NCBI GenBank assembly: GCA_045616945.1
Contig: JAZLHR010000127.1
Span: 1-62,801 of the forward strand
DNA length: 62,801 nucleotides
Direction: 5' to 3'
From: UBA6987 sp045616945
GTDB taxonomy: Bacteria > Bacillota > Clostridia > Lachnospirales > Lachnospiraceae
Below the pieces are notes generated by a model. It did no database searches. It was not told the origin of the DNA and saw only the letters and a program-made list of their open reading frames with translations. The translations under genes and the position numbers were made by a program. Shown one piece after another: positions 16,701-25,014 of the stretch (the stretch's first letter is position 1; each line of letters opens with the position of its first letter).

Positions 16701-19700
16701 ATACGGCGGCACTTCTGTACGGCGGCGACGACCGGAACGAGACGCTCATTGACCAGCATATCAGCTTCGCAGAGGCGGCGGTGAGCAATGATTTCGCGGA
16801 TATGACGGTCCGGGATGCTTATTTCATGAGCAGCTTCAAGGGCATTAGCCATGATTTCCTGGCTCTGAATCTTACCCTGACCTTCCACAAGAAGAATCCG
16901 TCCGCAAAAGAGACCGGCTACCAGATCCCGAATATTTTCAATCATTTTTATGTTTCGGTCAACAACGGCCGCATGATGCCCGCTTCCGAGGCTACCTGGC
17001 TTGCGGAAACGCCGCTGGCGGTTCCGGGCGAATGCATGCTCCAGGTCAATGAACTGTATAACGAGAAGCATGAGCCGCTGGAGCTCGGCGAGAGCGTGAG
17101 CGGCGTGCTGGTATTTGCCATTGACAGTCTCGGCAAATGCGAACAGCTGTCCCTGCATATGTACGATACCTCATACGGTCATCTGCAGTGCGCGCTGGTG
17201 GGCAAAATGCCGCAGAATCTCCTGGAAATGACCGCGCTTCCGACCGCGGAGCCGGAGAAGCTTTCCGATGCCTTCTCCATCAGTCTGACGGGCAGAACGG
17301 ATACGGATAACCTGCAGGGCGCCGAGCTTCCCCGCGAGGACGATGAGAACAAGAAAGTCGGGTTCCGCGTCGTGGAGGCACAGTTCGACTCCCGCGTGCA
17401 GGCACTGCTGGATATCGACCCGCTGCAGCGCTTCTACTATAAGCTGCCGTCCAACAGCGGTGATCTGCTGATCCCGATGGATCCCATCGTCGGCAATCTG
17501 CCGCTCGGGTTCACCGGCGCGACGAAGCTCGCTCCCGGTTCCTCCCAGAACGTAAGACTGCCTTACGCGATCCCGGTTAAGATGTCCGAAAACGAGGCTT
17601 CCGTGTGGGCGGATCTGCAGAGCGGCAGCTGCGAGATGAACGTGCAGAAGGGCAGCCCTTACAGCAGCAAGAGCGAGGGCCTGCGCTTCGAACATGAGTA
17701 TTTTACCCTGATCATCAATGAATTTGCCTATACCTCCGAGGATCGCCGGGAAGCCGCACTGGACTTCACGGTCATCGACAAGAAGGACGGAGAGGGCACG
17801 GCGGGCTTCGACACGGCCCTGTATCTGTTCCGTGAGGTGGAGGGCCTGGAAACCGGCGGGAATAACGGCAGTACCATCATGATGGGCGTGAGCGCGAAGG
17901 GCCTGGGAAATTTCGGCGATCTGTCGGATGTGCTGGAACCCGTCGGCGTTCTGATGGCCGATCTGGGAGCGACCCGTGAACTGATCTTCGGTGCCTCCGC
18001 GGAGGACCGTGACTGGGGCGCCTACGACGGAATGAGCCGCCGCGGCATCCTGATCTTCTCCGTGAATGACGATGCCCGGAAGGATGATTGGCGTCTTTCC
18101 TGCGAGCTGCTGCCGGAACTGTCGCTGGCGATCTCCGACAGTCTGTTCTCTGACACGGCGCTGCTGGCCAGGAAGCCCTATGTCAGTGTAGATACCTCCT
18201 TCCGCGAGATGCTGATGAAGAAGGTCGATGCGGCCGTGGCAGCTTACCGGGCCACGCATCCTTCGTCTGATGTGTCGGAAAGTGTGGGCCTCACCGATGA
18301 TGAGATCATCGGCAGACATGTCGAGACCCCGTATTTGACCGTTTACGGTACGCAGCAGATCGAGGCGGTGAAAACAGAGGAAGACTTTAAGGCTTTGATG
18401 AACAGTCTGACCTGGCTCCCCTGCGGAAGAAGCGAATGCAGCATCTTCGCACCCGAGGCGGTGGTCACGCAGGGCTTCGGCTCAGACGGCGATTTCTATT
18501 ATCTGACCAAGGCTCTCCTGGGCAGACTCGGCTATGCGTCGAGCCTGAGGATCTTCCGGATCAATGAAACAGGCTGGGAGAATCTTCAGCGCTGGGGCGG
18601 CTTCGTTTCGTACGAAAAGCCGGAATATCTCTATGCGCTGGCTTATACGGATGCGAAGGGCAATCCGCACATCTATGTACCGGCACTGCGTCATGAGGCG
18701 GATGAACTGTACGGCCTGGGCACTGTCGCTCCGGCATATGTCGGCGAACCTGCTATCCGCAATGTGCGGGTGACTGTCACGGCTTCCGGCAAATTGACCG
18801 AGAGCGCGGCGATGGCTCAGCAGATGCTGGCCATGATGGATATCGGCAGCATCCTCGGAGGCGGGGAAGGCGGCGCAGGCTATTACGAGACTGTAAAGCT
18901 GCTGGAGGCGGAGATCAGTCTGCATGATCTCAGCCGGAACCCGGTCGATCTTAGCTTTGTATCTCTGGGCAAGGATGACGACGGCGTCCATGACAAGATC
19001 ACCGCGGTGCTGGATACTCCTGCGGGACTGTTCTACGACGGTGCCATGTGGGCAAGCAGCGCCAGTTATGACTTCGATCGGATCGATGTCTCTTTGGAGA
19101 GCAGCTTCTTCACGAACGACATGGCAAAGCATACTTATATTCTGCAGGAAGGCGATTCTCTGCTGGATATTTTCAAGAGCATCAGCGTGAATATGCCGGA
19201 AATGACGGAACAGGCTGCTGCCGCCTATGAAGCGGCGGTCCGCGAAAATGCGAAGGCAGCAGAGACCCTGGATACCGATTACGGTACGGGCCGCTGGATC
19301 ACGCACGCGGCACTGGCAAGAATGGCTTATACTCTTACCGGGACGGCTGCGGAGATCCGCGAAACGCTGGGGCTGGCTCCCTGTGTCGACGGTTTGCTTG
19401 CCGCCTGCGCGACACTGAAATCCGACGGAAAGGATGCCATCGGCAGCTTTGACCTGATAGATATTTCCCGCGGTCTGCTCCTGACGGAAAAGACAGAGCA
19501 GGAAGGCGGAAGTTTGGAAGAATTGAGAAAATCCTTCAATCAGGCCTTTTCGATGCGTGCCTGCACGGCAGAGGGCAGTGTGTATCCGACCGAAGGCGCC
19601 TGCTATGTGGACGTATGGGCTTCCATGCCGGAAAGCTCCGGCTTTGTCAATGTCGACACGGACAGCGATGAAAAGGAACGAGCCGCGGCCTATTTCGAGT

Positions 19701-20293
19701 CGCTGGGAGCTCCCGCATATATGCTGGAACGGCTGCGTGATCAGAGCGATTACTATACCGCTTTTGTACTTCCGACGGCTCCCGGCAGCCTGTACGGCAG
19801 AGAATGCTGGTGCTGGCTCGAGATCGACACTTATTCCATGAAAACGGTCTCGGTTTTCGATACCGGTGAACGCAGCATGGCTTCCTACATCATCGGTCTT
19901 ACACCGAAGAATGCGGTCGAATTCACGGCCGGCGCGCTGATCGGCCTCGCCTGCTCGAATTTCAGTGTGGCTTCCTACGCTCTTACGACGGATGATACCG
20001 AGGAGATCATGTATAACGCCGCATTGCTGACTGCCTATACGCTTTGCTGCCTCAAGGGCTTCAAGTCTCTGCAGGATGATCTTGTCAAAGCCGTGACGGA
20101 TCCGCTCGGCAGTATTATGGGACAGATCTCCGATGCCGCGAAGAGCCAGGCCAATGATGCCTTCAAGAATAAGACCGGCATAGATATCATGGCAGCTTAT
20201 GACGCCATCAAGGAGGCCGGAGAGGGCAAGGAGCCGAACTTCATCAGCGGTTTTGAAGAGGTGATGAATATGTATTTCGGCTTAAACAAATAA
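13769..20293 (+). CDS. Giant cell-surface lipoprotein with two von Willebrand A domains
   Basis: A 2174-residue protein, start fixed by AAAGGA before the ATG. The signal peptide ends in the lipobox LAA-C25, followed by a Gly/Ser/Thr/Glu linker to about residue 90. Two tandem vWA domains carry complete MIDAS metal sites: D534-T-S-G-S with GDTSMYD and LFTDGID, and D728-I-S-G-S with GGTPTLE and FFTDAG. The remaining roughly 1250 residues show no motif I can name; one stretch near residue 1790 (TYILQEGDSLLDIF) is faintly LysM-like. vWA/MIDAS domains usually mediate metal-dependent adhesion or assembly. The gene has its own promoter and stands alone. I do not recognise the protein as a whole; adhesion or surface-complex assembly is inference. 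Confidence 0.85.
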   Translation: MNHTMLKKLVSLLLAVSMVLSLAACGGNTPGTSTENRNGSEAQDPSGSGSETRGTDIADPTEGSVPGTESSGSETDPSGNDPSVPAGDLELTGVKKRPADGIGVPGTDFDEIDASSIGEWEEGWENTGFTVEYLAEDGFTPISEHFWGKEYQVRIEDEKLTKNWLLYQAREKGAVLYETAADKFLAFLEEDPETGWWYLADLEEGASTLHKYRIHIAQPGAEHVIPFDREELWTDNDYYFYTKNKPGKQYSVTVNFSETWDSIRKGFDLFARADYRFGGLSLEYDRPAENNNFNLMMEEYGISYTISPRAGQTVTYDGFLPFGEWTCWYVDRSNMEGETGCTVTLRVDEAADLTPIRSGEQLGMVKLIGTGGSCGAALSMPNGLSTYLPDWEYSLLYEPFPDNAGNYCFTVPAGYYSLQVGSDALGESNLRLMNVPVSSGRITEVVLGAESQTLLSDMMEENASTEKPVGTIGLNSVDYSDPKKTKITVTVFDPEDRTVLPQPEDFTVTENGVPGKVLEITQRTAAANIVLCIDTSGSMKNSMKDVIASATRFVQNLPDDASITILEYKQQIIEHPGTDKASAVAALKGMTATGDTSMYDALAWGLNYLEGKKNAFAVLFTDGIDSRDNPTDPAPGSSISKQELLNRVEMSEVTVFAIGFGQNHDAGAMQEIAGIRGEYFPATDAKALDRVFAEVTTKFGNSIDVVYERPTVTADTAGDTPVVTLMLDISGSMNKLPETGDDCDIRMNRVRTLFHDFFTDLPAGSLMQLGTFADASIIDVCTMMRQILTDDKASLLAALSEAQALGGTPTLEALRMGYSSLRGVSSSKRVLIFFTDAGLEVEEDKNSEFEETLAQFKEAGIRVLFAGLGTEDYAVRYDGLFQHAAELAGGDYIIESSVEQVQTKLDEVLASIDKPGEVKEDVSLSIALDTMTDQGSRMTYAMTRSVEGMKLLTKQGKAVEPGRIILRDGGAYVTYSPDTAALLYGGDDRNETLIDQHISFAEAAVSNDFADMTVRDAYFMSSFKGISHDFLALNLTLTFHKKNPSAKETGYQIPNIFNHFYVSVNNGRMMPASEATWLAETPLAVPGECMLQVNELYNEKHEPLELGESVSGVLVFAIDSLGKCEQLSLHMYDTSYGHLQCALVGKMPQNLLEMTALPTAEPEKLSDAFSISLTGRTDTDNLQGAELPREDDENKKVGFRVVEAQFDSRVQALLDIDPLQRFYYKLPSNSGDLLIPMDPIVGNLPLGFTGATKLAPGSSQNVRLPYAIPVKMSENEASVWADLQSGSCEMNVQKGSPYSSKSEGLRFEHEYFTLIINEFAYTSEDRREAALDFTVIDKKDGEGTAGFDTALYLFREVEGLETGGNNGSTIMMGVSAKGLGNFGDLSDVLEPVGVLMADLGATRELIFGASAEDRDWGAYDGMSRRGILIFSVNDDARKDDWRLSCELLPELSLAISDSLFSDTALLARKPYVSVDTSFREMLMKKVDAAVAAYRATHPSSDVSESVGLTDDEIIGRHVETPYLTVYGTQQIEAVKTEEDFKALMNSLTWLPCGRSECSIFAPEAVVTQGFGSDGDFYYLTKALLGRLGYASSLRIFRINETGWENLQRWGGFVSYEKPEYLYALAYTDAKGNPHIYVPALRHEADELYGLGTVAPAYVGEPAIRNVRVTVTASGKLTESAAMAQQMLAMMDIGSILGGGEGGAGYYETVKLLEAEISLHDLSRNPVDLSFVSLGKDDDGVHDKITAVLDTPAGLFYDGAMWASSASYDFDRIDVSLESSFFTNDMAKHTYILQEGDSLLDIFKSISVNMPEMTEQAAAAYEAAVRENAKAAETLDTDYGTGRWITHAALARMAYTLTGTAAEIRETLGLAPCVDGLLAACATLKSDGKDAIGSFDLIDISRGLLLTEKTEQEGGSLEELRKSFNQAFSMRACTAEGSVYPTEGACYVDVWASMPESSGFVNVDTDSDEKERAAAYFESLGAPAYMLERLRDQSDYYTAFVLPTAPGSLYGRECWCWLEIDTYSMKTVSVFDTGERSMASYIIGLTPKNAVEFTAGALIGLACSNFSVASYALTTDDTEEIMYNAALLTAYTLCCLKGFKSLQDDLVKAVTDPLGSIMGQISDAAKSQANDAFKNKTGIDIMAAYDAIKEAGEGKEPNFISGFEEVMNMYFGLNK

Positions 20294-20346
20294 GAACCTG
20301 ATAAAGCAGACTGCCTTCGGGACAGTTTGCGAAGCAGAAAAAGTCA

Positions 20347-20383
20347 GAGCCGCAGGTGACGGATCAGCCGAAACCTGCGGCTC
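20347..20383. terminator. Hairpin, probable terminator (minus-strand polarity)
   Basis: Perfect 11-bp stem GAGCCGCAGGT / ACCTGCGGCTC with a 15-nt loop. On the minus strand it is followed by TGACTTTTTC; on the plus strand the tail is T-poor. Confidence 0.55.
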
Positions 20384-20401
20384 CGCTTATTGAAAATTAT
20401 T

Positions 20402-20447
20402 GCGGGGCCGGATTCTCCGCTGCCTTGCGGCTCCTTAAACCGGCCGC
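20402..20447. repeat. GC-rich imperfect hairpin
   Basis: GGCCGG (20406-20411) pairs with CCGGCC (20440-20445). It is the middle of three successive hairpins between the convergent vWA lipoprotein and HU genes. Confidence 0.35.
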
Positions 20448-20467
20448 ACCGCTGTTATAGCAGCCGA

Positions 20468-20515
20468 AACAAGCAGCTCCCGGATCTCAGAACTGAAATC
20501 CGGGAGCTGCTTGTT
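20468..20515. terminator. Perfect 18-bp hairpin, terminator of hup (minus strand)
   Basis: The arms 20468-20485 (AACAAGCAGCTCCCGGAT) and 20498-20515 are exact inverted copies with a 12-nt loop. It lies about 45 bases past the HU stop and reads into TTGTTT on the minus strand. Confidence 0.75.
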
Positions 20516-20559
20516 AAGAAAGTAAATTTACAGCCGATTCGGCAAAATCGTCATCACAA

Positions 20560-20856
20560 TCAATCCTTTTGTCCAAAGCGGGCAGCAGTCAGTTCCTTTT
20601 TCAGAACTGCAGATGCCTTGAAAGTGGCGGAGTAGCTGACTTCCGTGCGGCAAGTCTCACCCGTGCGGGGATTGCGGCCCAAACGGGGGGCTCTCTTGCG
20701 GGATTCAAAGCAGCCGAAGCCGCTGATCTGCACGTCTTCATCCTTGGAAAGCTCATCGGAAATAATTCCGGTCAGGGAGTCCAGAAAAGCAGAAGCCTGC
20801 TTGATCGTGATGTTGTTGGCATCAGCCAGTTTCTTTACTAAATCTTTTTTATTCAC
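20560..20856 (-). CDS. hup: HU-family DNA-binding protein
   Basis: Histone-like nucleoid protein, 98 residues. It begins MNKKDLVKKLADANNITIKQA, has the GxGxFE-type turn (ISGFGCFESRKRAPRLGRNP), the DNA-embracing beta-arm RLGRNPRTGETCRTEV, and the VLKKEL C-terminal helix. The start is a GTG seven bases after a perfect AAGGAGG. There is an unusual Cys in the arm (TGETCR) and in the turn (GFGCF). It is convergent with the vWA lipoprotein gene and divergent from the T-box-controlled gene. Its own promoter lies at 20886-20913. Confidence 0.95.
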   Translation of the reverse strand: MNKKDLVKKLADANNITIKQASAFLDSLTGIISDELSKDEDVQISGFGCFESRKRAPRLGRNPRTGETCRTEVSYSATFKASAVLKKELTAARFGQKD

Positions 20857-20885
20857 TTTTATTCCTCCTTTGCCGAAGTGGGTGT

Positions 20886-20913
20886 ATTATAACACAAATG
20901 AGTAAAAATGCAA
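20886..20913 (-). promoter_or_regulatory. Promoter of hup
   Basis: On the minus strand, extended -10 TGTTATAAT (20894-20886) with TTGCAT as a poor -35 (20913-20908), 16-bp spacer. The TATAAT match is exact. Confidence 0.6.
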
Positions 20914-20990
20914 TAGAATCAAACGATAATTTATGCAGAATTTTTAAGATTTTGAATATATACGTTCTGCGAAAATCCGTTGATTTTATG

Positions 20991-21019
20991 TTGACAAAGC
21001 AAATGATAAGTGATAGAAT
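20991..21019 (+). promoter_or_regulatory. Promoter of the T-box leader
   Basis: TTGACA at 20991-20996, 17-bp spacer, TAGAAT at 21014-21019 preceded by TG (extended -10). Transcription should start near 21026, leaving a leader of about 355 bases. Confidence 0.85.
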
Positions 21020-21025
21020 CCGCTC

Positions 21026-21285
21026 TAAACCGTTGAGGAAGTGTGAGTAGGTCTGCTTTCGATGGCACAGAGAACCGCGGACGGTGAGAGCGCGGTACGG
21101 ACGAGCAGGCTGAATGGGCTTCGGAGGGCGAGCTGAACTGAGTAGGCGAGTCGGAGTCGGCGCTCCGTTATCAAGTGTCAGCATGTTATCGCATGTAAGA
21201 GAGGGTGCTGTATGCACCAAGCCGGGTGGCACCGCAGGTTATCCTGTCCCAGCAACGCTGTTGTTGCGCGGGGCTTTTTTTATTG
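21026..21285 (+). promoter_or_regulatory. T-box riboswitch leader, probable tryptophan specificity
   Basis: The 525-base gap between hup and the trpB-like gene is filled by promoters and this leader. The conserved T-box GGGTGGCACCGC lies at 21224-21235, followed by a terminator hairpin (GCAACG..GTTGC core within CCC/GGG) and TTTTTTT at 21275-21281. Upstream structured sequence fits Stem I. A TGG at 21115-21117, within GAATGGGC, is a candidate tryptophan specifier and fits the downstream gene. Uncharged tRNA would stabilise the antiterminator and permit transcription. The T-box call is firm; the specifier position is inference without a folded model. Confidence 0.88.
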
Positions 21286-21381
21286 CCGCAGCTGACTGCG
21301 GCCGAAAGCTCCCGCGGTATTTCCGGGACCTTGGAGAGGGTCTGAAAAAACTACTACATCATCCGAAAAAGGAGAAAAAAC

Positions 21382-22692
21382 ATGTATTCGGAAATTCCTT
21401 ACAAAATCTATCTGACTGAGGATGAACTGCCGAAGGCCTGGTACAATATGCGTGCCGATATGAAAAACAAACCCGCCCCCTTATTGAATACGGAAACGGG
21501 AAAGCCTTCCACCTATGAAGAACTGTGCAAAGTGTTCTGCGCGGAACTGGCCCGTCAGGAGCTGGATGATACGACCGCCTATATCCCCATCCCCGAAGAT
21601 ATCCGCAATTTCTATAAAATGTACCGTCCCGCGCCGCTCACCCGCGCATACTGCCTGGAAAAGAAACTCGGCACACCGGCTAAGATCTATTATAAATTCG
21701 AAGGAAACAATACCTCCGGCTCTCATAAATTGAATTCCGCCATCGCGCAGGCCTTTTATGCGAAAAACCAGGGCCTGAAGGGGCTGACGACTGAGACCGG
21801 TGCCGGTCAGTGGGGCACGGCTCTTTCCATGGCCTGCAGCTATCTGGATCTGCTCTGCCATGTTTTCATGGTCAAGGTCAGCTATGAACAGAAGCCCTTC
21901 CGCCGTGAGGTCATGCGCACCTACGGCGCGGAAGTAACGCCTTCTCCTTCCGATACCACCGCCGTCGGCCGGAAGATCCTTGCCGAGTACCCCGGAACGC
22001 CCGGCTCGCTCGGCTGTGCGATCTCCGAAGCGGTAGAAGAGGCCTGCTCCCGCGAAGGCTTCCGTTATGTGCTGGGCAGTACGCTGAACTATGTCGGCAT
22101 GCATCAGTCGATCATCGGTCTGGAAGCTAAGCTGGCGATGGATAAATACGGGATCAAGCCGGATATCATCATCGGCTGCGCAGGCGGCGGCTCCAATCTG
22201 ATGGGCCTTATCGCGCCTTTCATGGGCGAGAAGCTCCGCGGCGAGGCCGACTATGAATTCCTGGCAGTGGAGCCCGAGGCCTGCCCCAGCTTTACAAGGG
22301 GTGAGTTCCGCTACGATTACTGCGACACCGGCAAGGTCTGCCCGATGGCGAAGATGTATACGCTCGGCTGCGATTATATGCCTCCTGCGATCCACAGCGG
22401 CGGTCTGCGCTACCACGGTATGAACCCGACGCTTTCCCAGCTGTATCATGACGGTTACATGAAGGCCCGGGCCGTCGGACAGAAGGATGTTTTCCGCGCC
22501 GCGACGGAATTTGCCCGTGTGGAAGGTATCCTGCCCGCTCCCGAAAGCAGCCACGCGATCAAGGCGGCGATGGATGAAGCCCTGAAATGCAAGGAAACCG
22601 GCGAGGAAAAAACGATCCTCTTCGGGCTGACCGGAACCGGTTATTTCGATATGATGTCCTATCAGAAGTATAACGACGGGCTCATGCAGTAA
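21382..22692 (+). CDS. TrpB2-type tryptophan synthase beta-like PLP enzyme
   Basis: Condenses indole and serine to tryptophan in characterised TrpB2 proteins. The 436-residue protein has the PLP-lysine motif NNTSGSHKLNS (K116), the ammonia/substrate loop ETGAGQWGTAL, phosphate-binding GCAGGGSNL and the C-terminal GLTGTGYFDM. Length and the insert CDTGKVCPMAKMYTLG mark it as TrpB2 rather than the TrpA-partnered TrpB1. AAAGGAG precedes the ATG. It is alone behind a T-box leader with no trpA or other trp gene nearby, which suggests indole salvage under tryptophan control. Confidence 0.92.
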   Translation: MYSEIPYKIYLTEDELPKAWYNMRADMKNKPAPLLNTETGKPSTYEELCKVFCAELARQELDDTTAYIPIPEDIRNFYKMYRPAPLTRAYCLEKKLGTPAKIYYKFEGNNTSGSHKLNSAIAQAFYAKNQGLKGLTTETGAGQWGTALSMACSYLDLLCHVFMVKVSYEQKPFRREVMRTYGAEVTPSPSDTTAVGRKILAEYPGTPGSLGCAISEAVEEACSREGFRYVLGSTLNYVGMHQSIIGLEAKLAMDKYGIKPDIIIGCAGGGSNLMGLIAPFMGEKLRGEADYEFLAVEPEACPSFTRGEFRYDYCDTGKVCPMAKMYTLGCDYMPPAIHSGGLRYHGMNPTLSQLYHDGYMKARAVGQKDVFRAATEFARVEGILPAPESSHAIKAAMDEALKCKETGEEKTILFGLTGTGYFDMMSYQKYNDGLMQ

Positions 22693-22738
22693 AACGCCGT
22701 AAAGTCCGGACGGGCCGGCGGCACAGAGATAATTCTTT

Positions 22739-22780
22739 AGGCGGAAGGGCATAATATCGTCCCTTCCGCCTTGACTTTTG
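22739..22780 (+). terminator. Intrinsic terminator after the trpB-like gene
   Basis: Perfect 10-bp stem GGCGGAAGGG (22740-22749) / CCCTTCCGCC (22761-22770) followed by TTGACTTTTG. Confidence 0.8.
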
Positions 22781-22799
22781 TTGAAATATAATAGATAAT
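22771..22799 (+). promoter_or_regulatory. Promoter of the isomerase/TIM/NlpC cluster
   Basis: TTGACT at 22771-22776, 17-bp spacer, GATAAT at 22794-22799. The -35 abuts the preceding terminator. Confidence 0.6.
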
Positions 22800-22853
22800 G
22801 AATCTGCTGTGCACAGCGCGATCCTGTGCAAATTCTGTCTAAGGAGTATATCC

Positions 22854-24209
22854 ATGGAACGCAAAATCGGATTTGTTACATTTGGCGAGATCAATACCCC
22901 CTTTGAACGTCTTCAGCTGAAGCATGATGAGGCTCTTGCTCTGCTGACCGCAGAGGGTTATTCCATTTTAGATGCCGGAGTTGTCATCGACGATCCGGAG
23001 TATAAGTATGCGGATGCAGCGCTTGCAAAGCTGGCGGAAGGCAGCTTCGACAGCCTCGTCGTATGCGTAGCAGGCTGGGTACCCACCCATGCGGTCATCC
23101 GTGTTACGGATAAGTACAGACATCTCCCCATGCTCCTTTGGGGCATGTGCGGCTGGTTTGAAAACGGCCGTCTGATCACCACTGCCGATCAGGCCGGTAC
23201 CACGGCTATCCGTCCCGCCATGGAAGCCATGGGCTATGAGTTCAAGTATGTTTACAGCACCATCGGCAAGGGCGCTCCCATTGCGAAGATCAATGCTTTC
23301 CTGCGTGCCGCCGCCGCCCGCGCCGCTCTGCGCGATGCCAGAGTCGGTACCATGGGCTACCGCGATATGCTTCTGTACGGGACGCAGTTCGAGGGCAACA
23401 CCATGCGCGGCCAGATCGGCGTGGAGGTCGAACCCTTCGAAATGCTCGAAATGGTCCAGAATATCGAAAAGCTGGATCCCAAGGCTGTTGCCGAGGGCGT
23501 GGAATTCGTTAAAAAGAATTGGGTCTTCAAGAAGGCCTGCGATGACAGCGTGATCGAAAACGGTGTGAAATATGCGCTCGCGATCGTCATGAAGATCAAG
23601 GAACGGGGCTATGAAGCCATCAGCCTGATCGACGTTGACGGTATGAAGAAGCTGATGGGCTTCCCTCCCGCAATGGTATTTATGCTGCTGGAGCACTATA
23701 CCGACATCCTGACCATCCCTGAAAACGATGTGATGGGCGCCGTAACGCAGCTGATCATGAAATATATCACCGGTCAGACCGTTCCTTATCTGGAATACTA
23801 TGAATTCTTCGAGGACAGCATGCTGATCGGCGTGCCCGATTTCATCCCGAAGGCTGCTACCGACGGTGATGTGACCGTTCTGCCCGCCGCTTTCGGTCTG
23901 CTGAATGCTTCCCTGCTGAACGTATCCAAGGTGAAGACCGGCTTCGTGACCTGCGTACGTCTGGTATATACCGGCCGCCGCTATAAGATGCACATGTATA
24001 CCGCCGAAGCCAAGAGCCCGCTGCCCTGGAACGAATTCGGCTGGGACGATCCCGCTCCTCAGCTGCCCAGCCTGCAGGTATTCCCGACCAGCTGCACGGT
24101 AGAGCAGTTCGCTCAGAAGGTATCCTGCCAGCACGTGATCGTTGCATACGGCGATTATACCGAAGAAGTCAAAGATTTCTGCAAGATGATGCACATTGAG
24201 CTGATCTGA
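22854..24209 (+). CDS. L-fucose/L-arabinose isomerase-like protein
   Basis: A 451-residue protein; the ATG at 22854 follows AAGGAG and gives the usual isomerase opening MERKIGFVTFGEI. The first half has the Rossmann-like sugar isomerase N-domain (SLVVCVAGWVPTH, LLWGMCGWF), and the second half resembles the FucI/AraA core (GEVE-like VEVEPFEML, then DVDGMKKLMGFPPAMVF). Such enzymes interconvert aldoses and ketoses; the substrate cannot be told from sequence. It leads a three-gene cluster with a TIM-like enzyme. The family assignment rests on overall pattern, not on catalytic residues that I could verify. Confidence 0.65.
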   Translation: MERKIGFVTFGEINTPFERLQLKHDEALALLTAEGYSILDAGVVIDDPEYKYADAALAKLAEGSFDSLVVCVAGWVPTHAVIRVTDKYRHLPMLLWGMCGWFENGRLITTADQAGTTAIRPAMEAMGYEFKYVYSTIGKGAPIAKINAFLRAAAARAALRDARVGTMGYRDMLLYGTQFEGNTMRGQIGVEVEPFEMLEMVQNIEKLDPKAVAEGVEFVKKNWVFKKACDDSVIENGVKYALAIVMKIKERGYEAISLIDVDGMKKLMGFPPAMVFMLLEHYTDILTIPENDVMGAVTQLIMKYITGQTVPYLEYYEFFEDSMLIGVPDFIPKAATDGDVTVLPAAFGLLNASLLNVSKVKTGFVTCVRLVYTGRRYKMHMYTAEAKSPLPWNEFGWDDPAPQLPSLQVFPTSCTVEQFAQKVSCQHVIVAYGDYTEEVKDFCKMMHIELI

Positions 24210-24214
24210 CAGCT

Positions 24215-24245
24215 TTCCCGGGAGGTCCCTGCGGGCCTCCCTCTA
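24215..24245 (+). terminator. Hairpin between isomerase and TIM-like gene
   Basis: GGGAGG and CCTCCC flank a GTCCCTGCGGG-like centre at about 24219-24241, tail CTCTATCG. The tail is weak, so attenuation or RNA processing is more likely than full termination. Confidence 0.4.
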
Positions 24246-24277
24246 TCGTATCTATTCTCATAACGGAGGAAAATATT

Positions 24278-24985
24278 ATGTTTGCAGGCTGCACTATTAA
24301 AGCACCTTTCTTTGAAATCGGTCCCAAGAATTACCTGTACGGTGATGATGTTCTGGACCTGGCCCTGGCTGCGGATGCCGCTTCCGAAAAATACGGTGTC
24401 GATATCATCTTCACCACGCCCCTCACGGAGATCCGCCGCGTAAAGGAAGCCACCCGTTTTATTCATGTATTCGCCCCTCATATGGACAGTATCAAGCCCG
24501 GCAGAGGCCTGGCCGACATCCTGCCCGAGGCCGTTAAGGCGACCGGTGCGGAAGGCGTTATGCTGAATCACTGTGAAAAGCCCCTTTCTCTGGGTGCGCT
24601 CCGTGCCGCCATCCTGCGTGCCGATGAAGTCGGTCTTGCGACCATCGTCTGCGCCGACTCGATCGCAGAAGCCGGAGCGGTTGCCAAATTGAACCCGAAT
24701 ATCATCGTTCCCGAACCTTCCGAACTAATCGGTACGGGCAAAGCCAGCGATGCGGAATATGTTCAGGCATCGATCGAAGCCGTTAAGAGCGTGAATCCCG
24801 ACATCCTGGTACTGCAGGGCGCCGGCATCAAGTGCTATAACGACGTCTACCGCAATATTTTTGCCGGTGCGGAAGCAACCGGTTCTTCCAGCGGCATCGT
24901 AGCGCTGCCGACCAGAGAAGCTCGCAATGCGATGGTCGATGAAATGATTCGTGCCGTACGTGAGGCATGGGACGCAAGACACTGA
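24278..24985 (+). CDS. Triose-phosphate isomerase family protein (archaeal-type length)
   Basis: A 235-residue TIM-barrel isomerase, shorter than the usual bacterial TpiA (about 250) and similar to archaeal TIMs. The catalytic set is visible: K8 (TIKAPFF), H98 (MLNHCEKP) and E146 (VPEPSELIGTG), with phosphate-binding glycines near VLQGAGI. GGAGG precedes the ATG. It lies between a sugar-isomerase-like gene and an NlpC/P60-like gene, so it probably acts on a tetrose, pentose or triose phosphate of a dedicated pathway rather than glycolysis. The specific substrate is unknown. Confidence 0.75.
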   Translation: MFAGCTIKAPFFEIGPKNYLYGDDVLDLALAADAASEKYGVDIIFTTPLTEIRRVKEATRFIHVFAPHMDSIKPGRGLADILPEAVKATGAEGVMLNHCEKPLSLGALRAAILRADEVGLATIVCADSIAEAGAVAKLNPNIIVPEPSELIGTGKASDAEYVQASIEAVKSVNPDILVLQGAGIKCYNDVYRNIFAGAEATGSSSGIVALPTREARNAMVDEMIRAVREAWDARH

Positions 24986-25014
24986 ATCCGTTAAGCGGAG
25001 AGGGAGGAAACCCG

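Noticed and set aside
14954..18319. Two long minus-strand open frames opposite the vWA lipoprotein gene
   Set aside because: Same shadow pattern; the plus strand has a promoter, ribosome binding site, signal peptide and MIDAS motifs.
22771..22792. TATAAT at 22787 paired with TTGACT at 22771
   Set aside because: The spacing is only 10 bp; the GATAAT at 22794 gives the proper 17 bp and was used instead.
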